Assembly (NCBI GenBank): GCA_964645835.1
Contig: CAZYDG010000080.1
Location: 23,114-87,113 of the forward strand
Direction of reading: 5' to 3'
Source of the DNA: CAZBME01 sp964645835
GTDB taxonomy: Bacteria; Desulfobacterota; Syntrophia; Syntrophales; UBA8958
DNA length: 64,000 bases
Shown: positions 43,084 through 52,589 of the stretch, piece by piece
Layout of the letters: every line of letters starts with the position of its first letter
Numbering within the stretch: the stretch's first letter is position 1
The notes under the pieces: model-generated
Database searches by the model: none
What the model saw: the letters and a program-made list of their open reading frames with translations, nothing else
What the model was told of the DNA's origin: nothing
Program-made: the position numbers and the translations under genes

Positions 43084-45708
43084 ATGAGAATCATCAAACC
43101 GGACAATTTATCCCTCCTGTTTACGCCTGTTATGGTCGGCGAGGCGCTCTGCCTTTCGGCGGGGACCATGGCCTTCTTTTCCCTAGATCCCGGCGCGCCG
43201 GAACGCCTCCTCCCCGAGGCCGGGATGTGGCAGACCATCGCCACGGTCCTGGAAAAGGACGAGGTCTTCGATATGGGCTATCCCAAACCCCGCGGGGAGT
43301 ATCTGGTGTACGGTTCTTGCCGGCCCGGAAGACCGGAACGGGCGGCCCAGGTCCAGGTGGAGGTGGCTGGCTGCAGGAAACAGCTGCATATAACGGGAAA
43401 CCGGAAATGGCTCGTCACGGGCTTTCCCGAAGATCCCCAGCCCTTCACGGAAATGAAGGTCAGTTATCAACAAGCCTTCGGCGGTCCCGGTTACGAATTG
43501 AATCCCTTGGGCAAGGGACTTATCGCCGATGCCGAAGGTTACCGGGAATTGCCCAATGTCCAGGATCGGAACAAACTCTTGGCCTCGGACAGTGACCTCC
43601 CCGCACCGGCCGGATTTACGGCCTATCCTATGATTTGGCCTCAACGAGCGAAGTATCTGGGCCGGTTTGATGATGCCTGGCGCGAGACAAGATGGCCCTA
43701 CTACCCGTTGGACACGGAGGCTGAGTTCTTCAATACGGCGCCGGAAGACCAGCGTCTGGCAGGATTCTTCCGGGGAAACGAGACCATTCGGATCGTCAAT
43801 ATGCATCCCGATAAAAGGGAGATCGTATCCGTCTTGCCTGCTTTACGGCCGCGGGTATTTCTCAATCAAGCCGTGCCAGTCGGCAATGAGAAGGACAAAC
43901 AAGAGTTCCGGGAAATCAAAATGCACGGCGAGACAGTATGGCTTTTCCCGGACCTGGATGTGGGCATTATTCTCTATCGCGGCGTGATGACCGTGTATGA
44001 CGAAGAGTTGGACGACTGCCTTCATTTGATGGCCAACTGGGAGTCTATGGAAGAGGCTCCGGTGTCCGTCGAAGACTATCATGAACTGTTTCTCGCAACG
44101 GTCAACCCGGTAGAGGCAGAGGCTGCACCCCCTGCGACGCCCGAGATAAAAGCACTGGCCACGGCAGCATTGCCGCCGCTATCTGCCCCGCCCGCAGGTC
44201 TTTCTCCCGGGATGGAGGCCCTCTCCAGTGAGATTGCTGCTCTGGAGGCGAAGACCGAGACCCACATCAGGGAGCTGGGAACAACGCGGGAGCAATTGCT
44301 GGAAAGGTATCTGCCGAAACAGGTTCCGGAAAACCCCTTGTCCCGTGAGGAGTTGAAAAAGTCGATCGCCGCCCTGGAAGAAAACACGGCTGCCCGGTTA
44401 AAGGAATTGGGAATCAGCAAGGACGAGTTGATCAAAAAGTATATACCCAATACTGCCCCGGAACCGCCCGATCGGCCGGAGGGTTTCCTCAAGGAGATTG
44501 CAGCATTGGAAGAAAAGACCCGTGCCCAAATCGGGAAACTCGGCGTGACCGGGGAAGAGCTGATCAAACGTCATGCCCCGGCGGATTATTGGAAGGAAGC
44601 GCCTTTGGGACCTTCCGATCTGGCGGCACTGCTCGCTGCCAAGGAGGCCGAGGCGCCCGCTGCTGAGGCCATTCCAGCGGATTCTGCGCCCCCTCCGGAA
44701 CCGCCGCCTGTTGCCCGGCCCCTCACACGGGATGACGTCCTGGAACGGTACCGGCAAGGCGAATCCCTGGCGCACCTCGATCTGTCCGGCCTGGATTTCT
44801 CGGGTGAGGAACTGTCACGGGCAGATTTCTCCGGAGCAATCCTGGAGAAAACGATCTTCACAAAGGCGACCCTTGTAGACACCGATTTCTCCGAGGCAAT
44901 CATTTCCGAGGCCGATTTCCGGGAGGCGGCCCTCACGGGATCGAGGTTCTGCGGCGCAACGGGAACGGCTGCTGACTTTGCTAAGGCCGTCCTGACTGGC
45001 TGCGATCTGTCAGCGGGGGATTTTACAGGTGCTGATTTCACGGCGACAGATCTTACCCAGGCCACCCTCAATCGCGGCATCTTCGAAAAGGTGATCATGA
45101 AAGAGGTTAAGGGGAAAGGGTTGAAGGCCCTGAAAGCCGATTTTGCCTATGCCGATCTTGGAGATGCACATTTTACGGACGGGGATTTTCGTGATGCCGA
45201 TTTTTCATACGCTGGGATTTCTCATATCGATCTCACCGGCGCCAATGCAACGGGCTTGAGGCTGCACGGTGCAACCGGTACGAAGGCCATTTTTCGCGGC
45301 GCCTGCCTTCGCGAATCGAGGGCGGATAAAGACACGGATCTGAAGGGTGCTGATTTTGCTCTTGCCGATCTCACCTTTTCCTCCTGGGGAGGGGTAAAAC
45401 TCACAGATGCGCTCATGGAACAAGCCATCATGGATAAAGCCGATTTCAGCAAGGCCCGATTTTCCCATGTCCGCATGGTCAATGCCCAGGCAAAGGAAAC
45501 CACTTTCATGAAGGCCCATCTTACCGATTCTGACATGCGCGGCATTAATCTCTTCAAGGGATCCTTGCGCAAGGCCGTGATTACGGACGTGGACATCAGG
45601 CATTCCAACCTGTACGGCGTCGATCTCTATGGTGCCAGGATCAAAAAGACCGATTTGCGGGAGGCAAACATCAAGATGACACTCCTGGCGTCGGCCGGAG
45701 GGGAATAG
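43084..45708 (+). CDS. DUF2169 - coiled coil - pentapeptide-repeat fusion
   Basis: 874 residues. Residues about 10-310 are a DUF2169-type domain of T6SS accessory proteins. Residues about 375-510 hold three copies of a helical unit with pattern IAALExKTxxxIxELGxT, each ending near KYxP or RHAP. Residues about 545-870 are pentapeptide repeats (LDLSGLDFSG, DADFSYAGI), a right-handed beta helix. DUF2169 proteins in VgrG operons are thought to load effectors onto VgrG/PAAR. The rod-like fusion suggests an adaptor or carrier. It begins 3 bases after vgrG. Confidence 0.85.
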   Translation: MRIIKPDNLSLLFTPVMVGEALCLSAGTMAFFSLDPGAPERLLPEAGMWQTIATVLEKDEVFDMGYPKPRGEYLVYGSCRPGRPERAAQVQVEVAGCRKQLHITGNRKWLVTGFPEDPQPFTEMKVSYQQAFGGPGYELNPLGKGLIADAEGYRELPNVQDRNKLLASDSDLPAPAGFTAYPMIWPQRAKYLGRFDDAWRETRWPYYPLDTEAEFFNTAPEDQRLAGFFRGNETIRIVNMHPDKREIVSVLPALRPRVFLNQAVPVGNEKDKQEFREIKMHGETVWLFPDLDVGIILYRGVMTVYDEELDDCLHLMANWESMEEAPVSVEDYHELFLATVNPVEAEAAPPATPEIKALATAALPPLSAPPAGLSPGMEALSSEIAALEAKTETHIRELGTTREQLLERYLPKQVPENPLSREELKKSIAALEENTAARLKELGISKDELIKKYIPNTAPEPPDRPEGFLKEIAALEEKTRAQIGKLGVTGEELIKRHAPADYWKEAPLGPSDLAALLAAKEAEAPAAEAIPADSAPPPEPPPVARPLTRDDVLERYRQGESLAHLDLSGLDFSGEELSRADFSGAILEKTIFTKATLVDTDFSEAIISEADFREAALTGSRFCGATGTAADFAKAVLTGCDLSAGDFTGADFTATDLTQATLNRGIFEKVIMKEVKGKGLKALKADFAYADLGDAHFTDGDFRDADFSYAGISHIDLTGANATGLRLHGATGTKAIFRGACLRESRADKDTDLKGADFALADLTFSSWGGVKLTDALMEQAIMDKADFSKARFSHVRMVNAQAKETTFMKAHLTDSDMRGINLFKGSLRKAVITDVDIRHSNLYGVDLYGARIKKTDLREANIKMTLLASAGGE

Positions 45709-46806
45709 ATGGCCTATACTCGTGAGGACATAGAGAAATGGGTGGAGACGGAGCGGTATATTCGTCAGGAGGATCTTCACGGATTGGATCTGCGCCATCT
45801 CTGTCTGTCCGGGGTTACGTTCGAAGAGGTAAACCTCTCTCATACCGATCTTTCCGGGGCCATCCTTGAGGAATGCGTCTTCTGGAATACGGACCTTACA
45901 GGCGCCCTGTTTCACGGAGCCCGCTTGAACGACAGCGGATTTTACGGCGTCCTTCTATGCGGCGCTCAATGCAGTAACGCTGACTTCACGAACGCCACCT
46001 TCCAGGAAACAGACTTTACAGGCGCTGATATGAAGGATACCTGCCTTGCCAATGCGGCCATCGACAAATCGCTTCTGGCAAGGCTGGACTTTGCCAGAGC
46101 CATCCTTGCCAGGGTGACCATCTCCCAATCCCAGGTCAGGTTCGTCAACTTTACGGACGCCGATCTCACCCGTTTTTCCGCTCCCGGATGCGACCTGACC
46201 CAAGTCTTGTTCGAACGGACAAATCTGACCAAGGCAATGCTCAAAGATGCCAAGTTCAAAAATCGAACGTTTCCCGAATGCACATTCGTCTTGACCATCC
46301 TGGACGGGGCATCCCTGGTTTCAGCTGACCTCAGTGGAAATGATCTTTCCAAGGCCAGCTTTGCCGGTGCTGATCTTACCGGAGCAATATTCAGCGGGGC
46401 TACGGGAGAGTTCACGAGTTTCATCGGCGCTAAGGCCGCCAGAGCAGATTTTTCCTCCGTGTCTTTTCATATGGCAAACTTTTCCGAGGCGGACCTCTCC
46501 CGGTCGACCTTCCACGGAGCCTCCGCTCCCAAGTCGTTATTTGTAAAAGTCCATTTTGAAGGCGCCGTCCTCCAGGGAGCCGATTTGCGCTACGCCGATC
46601 TTTCGCACGCGACTGTTGCGGGGGCTGACTTTTCATATGCCGATGTCTCCGTTGCCAACGTACATGGTGTTGTCATGGAAGATGCGCGATGGGAAAAATC
46701 AAACCGCAAAGGCCTGAGGATTACCGACGAAGATCTTGCCGAGGCCGAGAGATGGCAGTCACCGTTATCAAAACAGTTGAGAGAACAAGGAAGGAAAGAG
46801 CCATGA
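45709..46806 (+). CDS. Pentapeptide-repeat protein of the T6SS module
   Basis: 365 residues, starting directly at the end of the DUF2169 fusion. After about 25 residues it is almost entirely pentapeptide repeats (A[D/N]LSx-type: LSGAILEECVF, DLTGALFHGA) to about residue 330. A basic tail ends it. It could extend or partner the upstream beta helix. The start ATG immediately follows the previous stop, implying translational coupling. Confidence 0.85.
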   Translation: MAYTREDIEKWVETERYIRQEDLHGLDLRHLCLSGVTFEEVNLSHTDLSGAILEECVFWNTDLTGALFHGARLNDSGFYGVLLCGAQCSNADFTNATFQETDFTGADMKDTCLANAAIDKSLLARLDFARAILARVTISQSQVRFVNFTDADLTRFSAPGCDLTQVLFERTNLTKAMLKDAKFKNRTFPECTFVLTILDGASLVSADLSGNDLSKASFAGADLTGAIFSGATGEFTSFIGAKAARADFSSVSFHMANFSEADLSRSTFHGASAPKSLFVKVHFEGAVLQGADLRYADLSHATVAGADFSYADVSVANVHGVVMEDARWEKSNRKGLRITDEDLAEAERWQSPLSKQLREQGRKEP

Positions 46807-47471
46807 AAAGTGTCGTCTCCATGAAGAACCCGCGTTTGGCGATGGTTGATCCCAATTCGGAATCTATTGTGCCCTGCCGGATCATCGGGAAAGAAGATGG
46901 TGATTACCTCATCCTGACGGAAGACGGCCGCATCCGAAACGGGAAAAAGGCCGATGGATGCCTTATGCAACCAGAGATCAATGATCGCGTTCTCGTGTGG
47001 CAGGGCCGCCGGGACGAGGTCTTTATCCTGAGCGTCCTGGTCAAGGCTAATGATGCTTCCTGTATCGTCTTCAAGGGAGATACAACCATAGAGGCAGTGT
47101 CCGGCGTCATGAACATTGAGGGTGAAACGGTGGAGATTGCCGCCTCACGGGTAGCCCATCTACAGGCGCCGGAGATGAACCTGGATGGCAGGACGGGCAG
47201 AATCCGCTTTATTGATCTTTCCTTAATCGCTGCGACAGCCCTGGCCCACATGGAAAGGGCCTCGTTGATTGTAGATAAGATGGATTCCATCCTTGGGCGT
47301 CTCACAGAGCACATCAAGAATTCATTTCGCCGGGTGGAACACCTCGATCAGACCAAGGCGGGGCACATCAGTCATATCGCCGAGAAACGCTATTCCGTCA
47401 AGGCCGGTCATGCATCTATTATCGCCGATGACGATGTGAAGATAGACGGAGAGAAGATACATTTGGGCTGA
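46803..47471 (+). CDS. DUF3540 T6SS-associated protein
   Basis: 222 residues from ATG 46803, which overlaps the previous stop (ATGA) and has AAGGAAAG upstream. It starts MKSVVSMKNPRLAMVD. The N-terminal part is a small OB-like beta domain (CRIIGKEDGDYLILTEDG; INDRVLVWQGRRDEVFILSVL), the C-terminal part a regular beta region with a helical segment (LAHMERASLIVDKMDSILG). DUF3540 genes occur beside DUF2169 and PAAR-like DUF4150 genes in T6SS loci, as here. Function unknown. Confidence 0.8.
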   Translation: MKSVVSMKNPRLAMVDPNSESIVPCRIIGKEDGDYLILTEDGRIRNGKKADGCLMQPEINDRVLVWQGRRDEVFILSVLVKANDASCIVFKGDTTIEAVSGVMNIEGETVEIAASRVAHLQAPEMNLDGRTGRIRFIDLSLIAATALAHMERASLIVDKMDSILGRLTEHIKNSFRRVEHLDQTKAGHISHIAEKRYSVKAGHASIIADDDVKIDGEKIHLG

Positions 47472-47478
47472 GACCAAG

Positions 47479-47653
47479 CAGGCTGTTGAAAAACGTTTAC
47501 CCATGTCATTCCCGTGAAAACGGGAATCCAGAGGTTTTCGACTGCATCCGAAGATATGCTGGATTATCCGGTCAAGCCGGATAATGACGAACTTTACGCG
47601 CTTTGCATCTAATCATCCCGTATCAAGTACGGGACAAGCTTTTGAACAGCCTG
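47479..47653. repeat. MITE-like element, copy 2 (inside the T6SS module)
   Basis: 175 bp with CAGGCTGTTGAAAAACG at the left and CTTTTGAACAGCCTG at the right. Inside are palindromes (TTCCCGTGAAAACGGGAA, ATTATCCGG...CCGGATAAT and CCCGTATCAAGTACGGG). It lies between the DUF3540 and PAAR-like genes and separates them by about 225 bases in an otherwise tightly packed operon. Confidence 0.8.
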
Positions 47654-47697
47654 CACAAAAGCGATTTTTTCAACTTGCCAGAGAAATGTAGTATGTC

Positions 47698-48099
47698 ATG
47701 CAAGCAACGACAAAAGCAGGAGGACAGGTGACGATTACGGCGCCGGATGTCTGCAAGACAGTGGTGGGGCCATCCGTCGTCCCTACCCCTTACCCGTCCA
47801 TGGGGATGCCGTCAACGGGAAATCCAACGACGAAAAAGGTATTCATCGACGGGGCCATGGCCCTTACGAAGGCATCCAAGATACAACCCGTTTCAGGGGA
47901 CGAGGCAGGGGCGTCGGGGGGTGGCGGCGTGGTTTCCAATAAGGTCATGGGATCTGTCGAGTACATCATGTCCAGCATGAAAGTCAAGCTGGAGGGGAAT
48001 CCCGCCGTCCGTTTGACAGATACGGTCAAGATAAACGACGGCAACACCGTCGGGCTTAATGCCGCACCTAGCCAGACCAAGGTCATGGTGATGAGTTAA
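47698..48099 (+). CDS. PAAR-like DUF4150 protein
   Basis: 133 residues. PAAR-like features: VCKTVVGPSVVPTPYPSMGMP near the start, VKLEGNPAVRLTDTV and GNTVGLNAAPSQTKVMV near the end. PAAR-like proteins cap the VgrG spike and carry effectors. No toxin domain is fused. Separated from the rest of its operon by the repeat element. Confidence 0.85.
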   Translation: MQATTKAGGQVTITAPDVCKTVVGPSVVPTPYPSMGMPSTGNPTTKKVFIDGAMALTKASKIQPVSGDEAGASGGGGVVSNKVMGSVEYIMSSMKVKLEGNPAVRLTDTVKINDGNTVGLNAAPSQTKVMVMS

Positions 48100-48191
48100 A
48101 GCGAATCTGATCAGAGGTCATTTCTTATATTAATTTGAGCAGTAATGATATAATCTATAGGTGTAACAAATTTCTTTATCAGGAGGCGTAT

Positions 48192-48956
48192 ATGAAAACC
48201 AGACCCTATGTCAAAGCTATGATAACAGTATTTGTTCTGAGCCTCGTTTTATCCGGATCGGCATTTGCCGCTGAATTATCGGCAAGGATGTTTTCCGGAG
48301 AAGTTAAATCAGCTAGAAGTGGAAGGATATGGACACCAAATCTGAAAATAAATAATTATGATAGCTTGTCCGGTAATTTTGAAGGTCAGATTGAATGGCC
48401 GTCTCTGAATTCGATTCATAAAATTGAAGGACAGATCATTGGGGCTCGTTTCACATTCAAGGAAACCCAGGCCATTAGAAGCGGTGGTGCCCATCTGAAC
48501 TGCGAATACGCGGGGATTATCGTAAAAGATACCGTGGAGGGAAATTGGATTGATAACGATTCCGATCAAGGCACTTTTCGGCTTTCAGCGAAATCAAGCG
48601 GCAAAATGTTCAACTCCGGCGCTACAGTAGATAGCGATCTCTTGATTAATTTTTTTACCGGAGAAGTCAGATCAACAAGAGGGGGTGTTTGGAAGGCGAA
48701 TTTGAGATTTACTGTTTATGATCCTGCTTCAGGCAATCTGGAAGGTGAGCTGGAATGGCCTTCTTTAAACTCAATTCACAAGATTTCAGGCCGCATGATG
48801 GGAAACAGGATATCATTCAAAGAGGTGGATTATATTAAAAGGGGCAGTGCCCATTTGAACTGTGAGTATACTGCCCGATACGAGCGCGGCGTAATGACCG
48901 GAAAATGGGTCGAACCGGGCGCTGATCAGGGTGATTTCCAGTTTAGTAAAAAATAA
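48192..48956 (+). CDS. Exported protein with two tandem ~105-residue repeats, family unknown
   Basis: 254 residues from ATG 48192 behind AGGAGGCG. A signal peptide (AMITVFVLSLVLSGSAFAAE) precedes two repeats. They share FSGEVxSxRxG, GxLEGxxEWPSLNSIHKIxG and a late SGGAHLNCEY/RGSAHLNCEY block with a cysteine. The second repeat is followed by GKWVEPGADQGDFQF. Periplasmic or secreted, with no catalytic motif seen. Composition differs from the GC-rich T6SS genes next to it. Confidence 0.6.
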   Translation: MKTRPYVKAMITVFVLSLVLSGSAFAAELSARMFSGEVKSARSGRIWTPNLKINNYDSLSGNFEGQIEWPSLNSIHKIEGQIIGARFTFKETQAIRSGGAHLNCEYAGIIVKDTVEGNWIDNDSDQGTFRLSAKSSGKMFNSGATVDSDLLINFFTGEVRSTRGGVWKANLRFTVYDPASGNLEGELEWPSLNSIHKISGRMMGNRISFKEVDYIKRGSAHLNCEYTARYERGVMTGKWVEPGADQGDFQFSKK

Positions 48957-48963
48957 AAATAAC

Positions 48964-49452
48964 TCACTGCAAAGCTTTTTCATAAGCGTTTGGCGAATAG
49001 CCATGAATTTGTTGACCGTTAATGATAGCAAAGGGAACGCCACCCCTGCTGTCCAGCTGTTTTTTCCGTTCGGCTGCTTCACGGTCTTTTTCGATGTCAT
49101 ACTCGGTGAAGTAAATGTTTCTATTATTAAAGAATTCTTTGGCCTTTTTGCAGTAGGGGCACCAGCTTGTAGTATATAAGATAACTTCATTACTTTTGCT
49201 TGGTTTTATGTCTTGATTTCGCGACGACGCCGTTTTTGTCTCTTTTTGTCTGGTTTCGTTTGTTGCAGGATTCTTGTCAGCTGATTCCGACTCAAGTTGA
49301 CGTATCTTAATGTTTTTTACCGATTTGGTTGGAGGCGGATAATCTGTAATATTAATATTCCCGTTTTCATCTTCCCATTTATAATATTCGGCAGATACGG
49401 TATTTTGAAGTGCAAAGAGAAGAATTATCAGCAACCATAAATATTTTACCAT
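48964..49452 (-). CDS. Exported glutaredoxin with DUF4124-like N-terminus
   Basis: 162 residues with a signal peptide. Residues about 22-45 (YYKWEDENGNINITDYPP) match the DUF4124 small beta domain, followed by a charged linker. Residues about 88-162 form a glutaredoxin fold with WCPYCKKAKEFF and GGVPFAIINGQ. Predicted to act in the periplasm on protein thiols. The two-domain form is common among proteobacterial exported glutaredoxins. Single gene. Confidence 0.85.
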   Translation of the reverse strand: MVKYLWLLIILLFALQNTVSAEYYKWEDENGNINITDYPPPTKSVKNIKIRQLESESADKNPATNETRQKETKTASSRNQDIKPSKSNEVILYTTSWCPYCKKAKEFFNNRNIYFTEYDIEKDREAAERKKQLDSRGGVPFAIINGQQIHGYSPNAYEKALQ

Positions 49453-49497
49453 GTTTTTCTCCTGTAAGGTTCCGTTGATAAGGCAACTTGGTGCCTG

Positions 49498-50445
49498 CTA
49501 GGTCTTCGCAACAACCGGGTGCTGGAGGCTCTCATTTACATGCAATTGAAACACATCCGGTCGGCTGTAATGACCTGCGACGTCAAGGTCGAACTTCCCG
49601 CGGCCGAGCTCACCTAAATCAAGCATAGCCGTCAGAATGGTTTCGCCATCAAAATAAGGCCCCGCAAGCACTTTGCCAAAGGGGCTGATAATGGCGCTGC
49701 CGCCGCGCATCAATACAGAATCAGGAGAATCGCCGAGAGACACGCGCACGGTGTCCGGAAAATCCTTCTTGCGGATGAACTGGCAGGCTGTCAGTACGAA
49801 GCAGCGTCCTTCCAAGGCAATATGCTGCATCGACGACAACCAGGTATCCCTGTCATCAGCGGTAGGAGCGCAGTACAATGCGATATTCTTTGAATACATA
49901 GCCATCCGCAGCATCGGCATGTAATTCTCCCAGCAGATCACCGAGCCGATTCGGCCATATGGGCTGTCCACGGCCGTTAACGTCGAACCGTCGCCAAATC
50001 CCCAAATCATTCGCTCTAGTGCGGTCGGCATAAGCTTACGGTGCTTGCCAAGCAGAAGGCCGTCCGGGCCAAAGAAGAGTACTGTGCAATAACAGGTTCC
50101 CAGTTCGCGCTCGATCACTCCCATAACGACGTAACTTCCATGTGCTGCGGCCGCCTCGCCAAGCCGTTGCGTTTGCGGACCGGGCACCTCGATTGCCGCA
50201 TCGAGATAAATTCGGAACTCTTCACGTCCGACCGGATCGCGTGCTCCAACGACAAGACCGTAGCTGAGCCCTTTCGGATAGCCGACGATAAACGCCTCCG
50301 AGAAGACAATCACCTTTGCACCTGTAGCAGCGGCTTCTCCAATCAAACAAACCGCCTTATCGATACAAGCCTCCGTATCAAATGGCACTGCTGCCGCTTG
50401 TACGACAGCAACCTTAACCGTTTTTGCTTTCTCAGATGACGTCAA
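49498..50445 (-). CDS. Nitrilase-family amidohydrolase
   Basis: 315 residues. The catalytic triad is visible: Glu in VFSEAF, Lys in GKHRKLMPT and Cys in CWENYMP. The CWENYMP form, with Tyr and Pro after the catalytic residues, is typical of nitrilases that hydrolyse nitriles to acids rather than of amidases. Length fits. It stands alone with no nitrile hydratase or transporter nearby. Substrate unknown. Confidence 0.9.
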   Translation of the reverse strand: MTSSEKAKTVKVAVVQAAAVPFDTEACIDKAVCLIGEAAATGAKVIVFSEAFIVGYPKGLSYGLVVGARDPVGREEFRIYLDAAIEVPGPQTQRLGEAAAAHGSYVVMGVIERELGTCYCTVLFFGPDGLLLGKHRKLMPTALERMIWGFGDGSTLTAVDSPYGRIGSVICWENYMPMLRMAMYSKNIALYCAPTADDRDTWLSSMQHIALEGRCFVLTACQFIRKKDFPDTVRVSLGDSPDSVLMRGGSAIISPFGKVLAGPYFDGETILTAMLDLGELGRGKFDLDVAGHYSRPDVFQLHVNESLQHPVVAKT

Positions 50446-50530
50446 TTTTAGCCCTCCTCGTTTTCAATATCATCAGGTTACATAAGTCATGATAAACTGA
50501 TACTCTTTACGCTATCCGAAACACACATTA

Positions 50531-51175
50531 TTATTTTGTACATATTTCATATGGCGGCAGTTCATCGGATAATCTCCGAATGAGCATTGCAATCGGCGGC
50601 ACAATGGGGACATCTTGTTTGTTTAGTTTTTTAAGAGCATCAAGACTGCTCATTGATTGCTGATTTTGTATCTCCGCAATACGATCGTCCAGATTGAGTG
50701 TTTCCGATACCTTCTTTCCATAAAGAATATCCAACCATTGCCCCAGTAAAAAAAGCTGCGTCTCAAAAGAGTATTTGTACGGCTCTATTCCATGCACGGA
50801 CCAGAGAGTTGCCAGCTGTTTGATGTCCGGAACTTTGAACGAATGCGGTTCAGCGCTCCATCGATTGATTTCATCCTTTAATTTCAATTTTTCTTTCCGG
50901 ACATCACGCAAATATATCGTATAACTAAAAGGCGCAATAACCAATATAAACGAGAAGATAACTATCATAACGGGGAGCAGGATAATCTGTTTTATAATTC
51001 CACCGATATTATCTTCCCATGCCATTTTATCCTTAATGATACGGAAAGGGCTTTCATACGGTATCCCATTCTCAGCAATATCATTGAGCCTTGCCTGCGC
51101 TGCAGATACCCTCGTCTGTCTTGCTTTCCGGATGCAGGCCCGTTCTTTTTCGCTGACAACCGTTCCTACGGCCAT
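50531..51175 (-). CDS. Membrane-anchored protein of unknown function
   Basis: 214 residues with one or two hydrophobic segments (IIKQIILLPVMIVIFSFILV, with IAPFSYTIYL) at about 60-88 and a charged C-terminal part of about 120 residues. No motif recognised. No clear operon partner; a MITE-like repeat follows upstream of the start side. Start is the ATG at 51175; an alternative is not excluded. Confidence 0.45.
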   Translation of the reverse strand: MAVGTVVSEKERACIRKARQTRVSAAQARLNDIAENGIPYESPFRIIKDKMAWEDNIGGIIKQIILLPVMIVIFSFILVIAPFSYTIYLRDVRKEKLKLKDEINRWSAEPHSFKVPDIKQLATLWSVHGIEPYKYSFETQLFLLGQWLDILYGKKVSETLNLDDRIAEIQNQQSMSSLDALKKLNKQDVPIVPPIAMLIRRLSDELPPYEICTK

Positions 51176-51251
51176 ACAATTATCCTGCTGAAGCGTTTCA
51201 GCCGTCTGGATTAATTGCTGTAGCTTGTATAATGAAATGAGACACCTCCAT

Positions 51252-51434
51252 TAGGCTGTTGAAAAACGCCCATCCCACGCTTTCGCGGGGACGGCGTCTG
51301 CTGTGTTGCGCTGCAAGCCTCGTCATGGCCTTTCCGGGGACACGTTCCGATCCCTTCGGGCTTCCGGAACATGTTCCCGATGCTCATTCCTTAACTTTTG
51401 CGCGCCTTGCATCTGGACATTTTTGAACAGCCTG
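51252..51434. repeat. MITE-like element, copy 3
   Basis: About 183 bp between TAGGCTGTTGAAAAACG and TTTTTGAACAGCCTG. Its interior starts like copy 1 (CCATCCCACGCTTTCGCGGG) and then has a GGGGACACGTTCC...GGAACATGTTCCC palindrome shared with copy 4. No ORF of note. Confidence 0.8.
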
Positions 51435-51512
51435 CTGCAAATCGAGTTTTAAACAACCTGCGTAGAAATATCAAAATTGAAGTCGGATTCCTTTGCAATA
51501 TAATCCCACTTT

Positions 51513-52055
51513 TCAGCCGAACACTTTTTTTACCGTTGATCTGAAGCATTCAACCGGAGGACGATATTTTTCATCGGTCAATCTTTTTGAAAAAATAGTC
51601 GCAAGGGTTTCATAATACCACTTTTGTTTTTCTTTGGAGCGTTTAAACCGGTGCCAAACATCTTCCCCATGCAATTTGAGATCTTCGCGGATCGATCTGA
51701 TGTTGTCGAGCTTGTCTGCGAGGGTAAGAATGACTGCGTCATCGGGCAGTCTCTTTAACTTTTCAATCGTGTGATTTTTTCTGTTTTCCCAGGTATCGGA
51801 CTTGTCATGTTCAGACACCATAGAGACAAGGTCTGCTATGACCTGTCCAAATGTCTTTCTTATCTCTTTATATGTTACAGGAGTATCTTCAATCGTGTCA
51901 TGGAGTATACCGGCGACAATGACATATTCGGGACAACCATTCTCAATCAGTATTTTGGAAACATTCAGGGGATGGGTGATATAAGGAACCCTTGTTCCTT
52001 TACGGTATTGCCCGGCATGGGCCTTGGCCGCGAATTCGATGGCCTCGAATATCAT
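51513..52055 (-). CDS. HD-domain hydrolase (ppGpp hydrolase-like)
   Basis: 180 residues with AAKAHAGQYRKGTRVPYITHPLNV, the metal HD pair in LHDTIEDTP and ADKLDNIRSI. These are the marks of the RelA/SpoT hydrolase half and its small stand-alone relatives (Mesh1-like). There is no synthetase domain. It could hydrolyse (p)ppGpp or another nucleotide. The gap to the next gene is 25 bases. Confidence 0.82.
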   Translation of the reverse strand: MIFEAIEFAAKAHAGQYRKGTRVPYITHPLNVSKILIENGCPEYVIVAGILHDTIEDTPVTYKEIRKTFGQVIADLVSMVSEHDKSDTWENRKNHTIEKLKRLPDDAVILTLADKLDNIRSIREDLKLHGEDVWHRFKRSKEKQKWYYETLATIFSKRLTDEKYRPPVECFRSTVKKVFG

Positions 52056-52080
52056 AATCTGTCAAAAAATCCTTATCAGA

Positions 52081-52425
52081 CTAGCCCCAAAATATTCCCG
52101 TTGGATCTCGGTCAATTTCTTTGAATATAACATCCAAATTGGCCGTGGGTATAACCCCTGAGTATGAATGCCACCTGGAATTCCGATCGGGATAATAGAG
52201 AAACCACTTATGAGACGGTTCATCATAGCGAAATTGTGCTACAGGAACTTCCGTCCAAATAGACGGATCTCGGTAAAAGGGCCGGGTTTCAATCAGGGTG
52301 ACATTGTTTCCCCTGATCTTGAAGATAAGTTTTATCTGGTCCTGAATGTCCTTGGGAAAACGTTTATCACAATATTCTGTCAGCTTTGTTTCGATTAGTT
52401 TTCGTGTAAATTCGGACAGGGCCAT
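52081..52425 (-). CDS. DUF3024 family protein
   Basis: 114 residues with VPVAQFRYDEPSHKWFLYYP and DRNSRWHSY, the conserved core of DUF3024. Cytoplasmic, no catalytic motif visible. It lies just upstream of the HD hydrolase gene on the minus strand and may be co-transcribed. Function unknown in the family. Confidence 0.75.
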   Translation of the reverse strand: MALSEFTRKLIETKLTEYCDKRFPKDIQDQIKLIFKIRGNNVTLIETRPFYRDPSIWTEVPVAQFRYDEPSHKWFLYYPDRNSRWHSYSGVIPTANLDVIFKEIDRDPTGIFWG

Positions 52426-52589
52426 AGTTTCATCCTATTTTTTATAATAGAGATACTATACGGGATTTGATTGTAAATATCAAGGATAACGGGCATGTCA
52501 ATTGGGGCAGCGGACTCCGGGAGCATGATCCCGGGTTATTCATGAAACATTCATTTGATAATTGATTGTTATAACGATCATCAAGCCGA

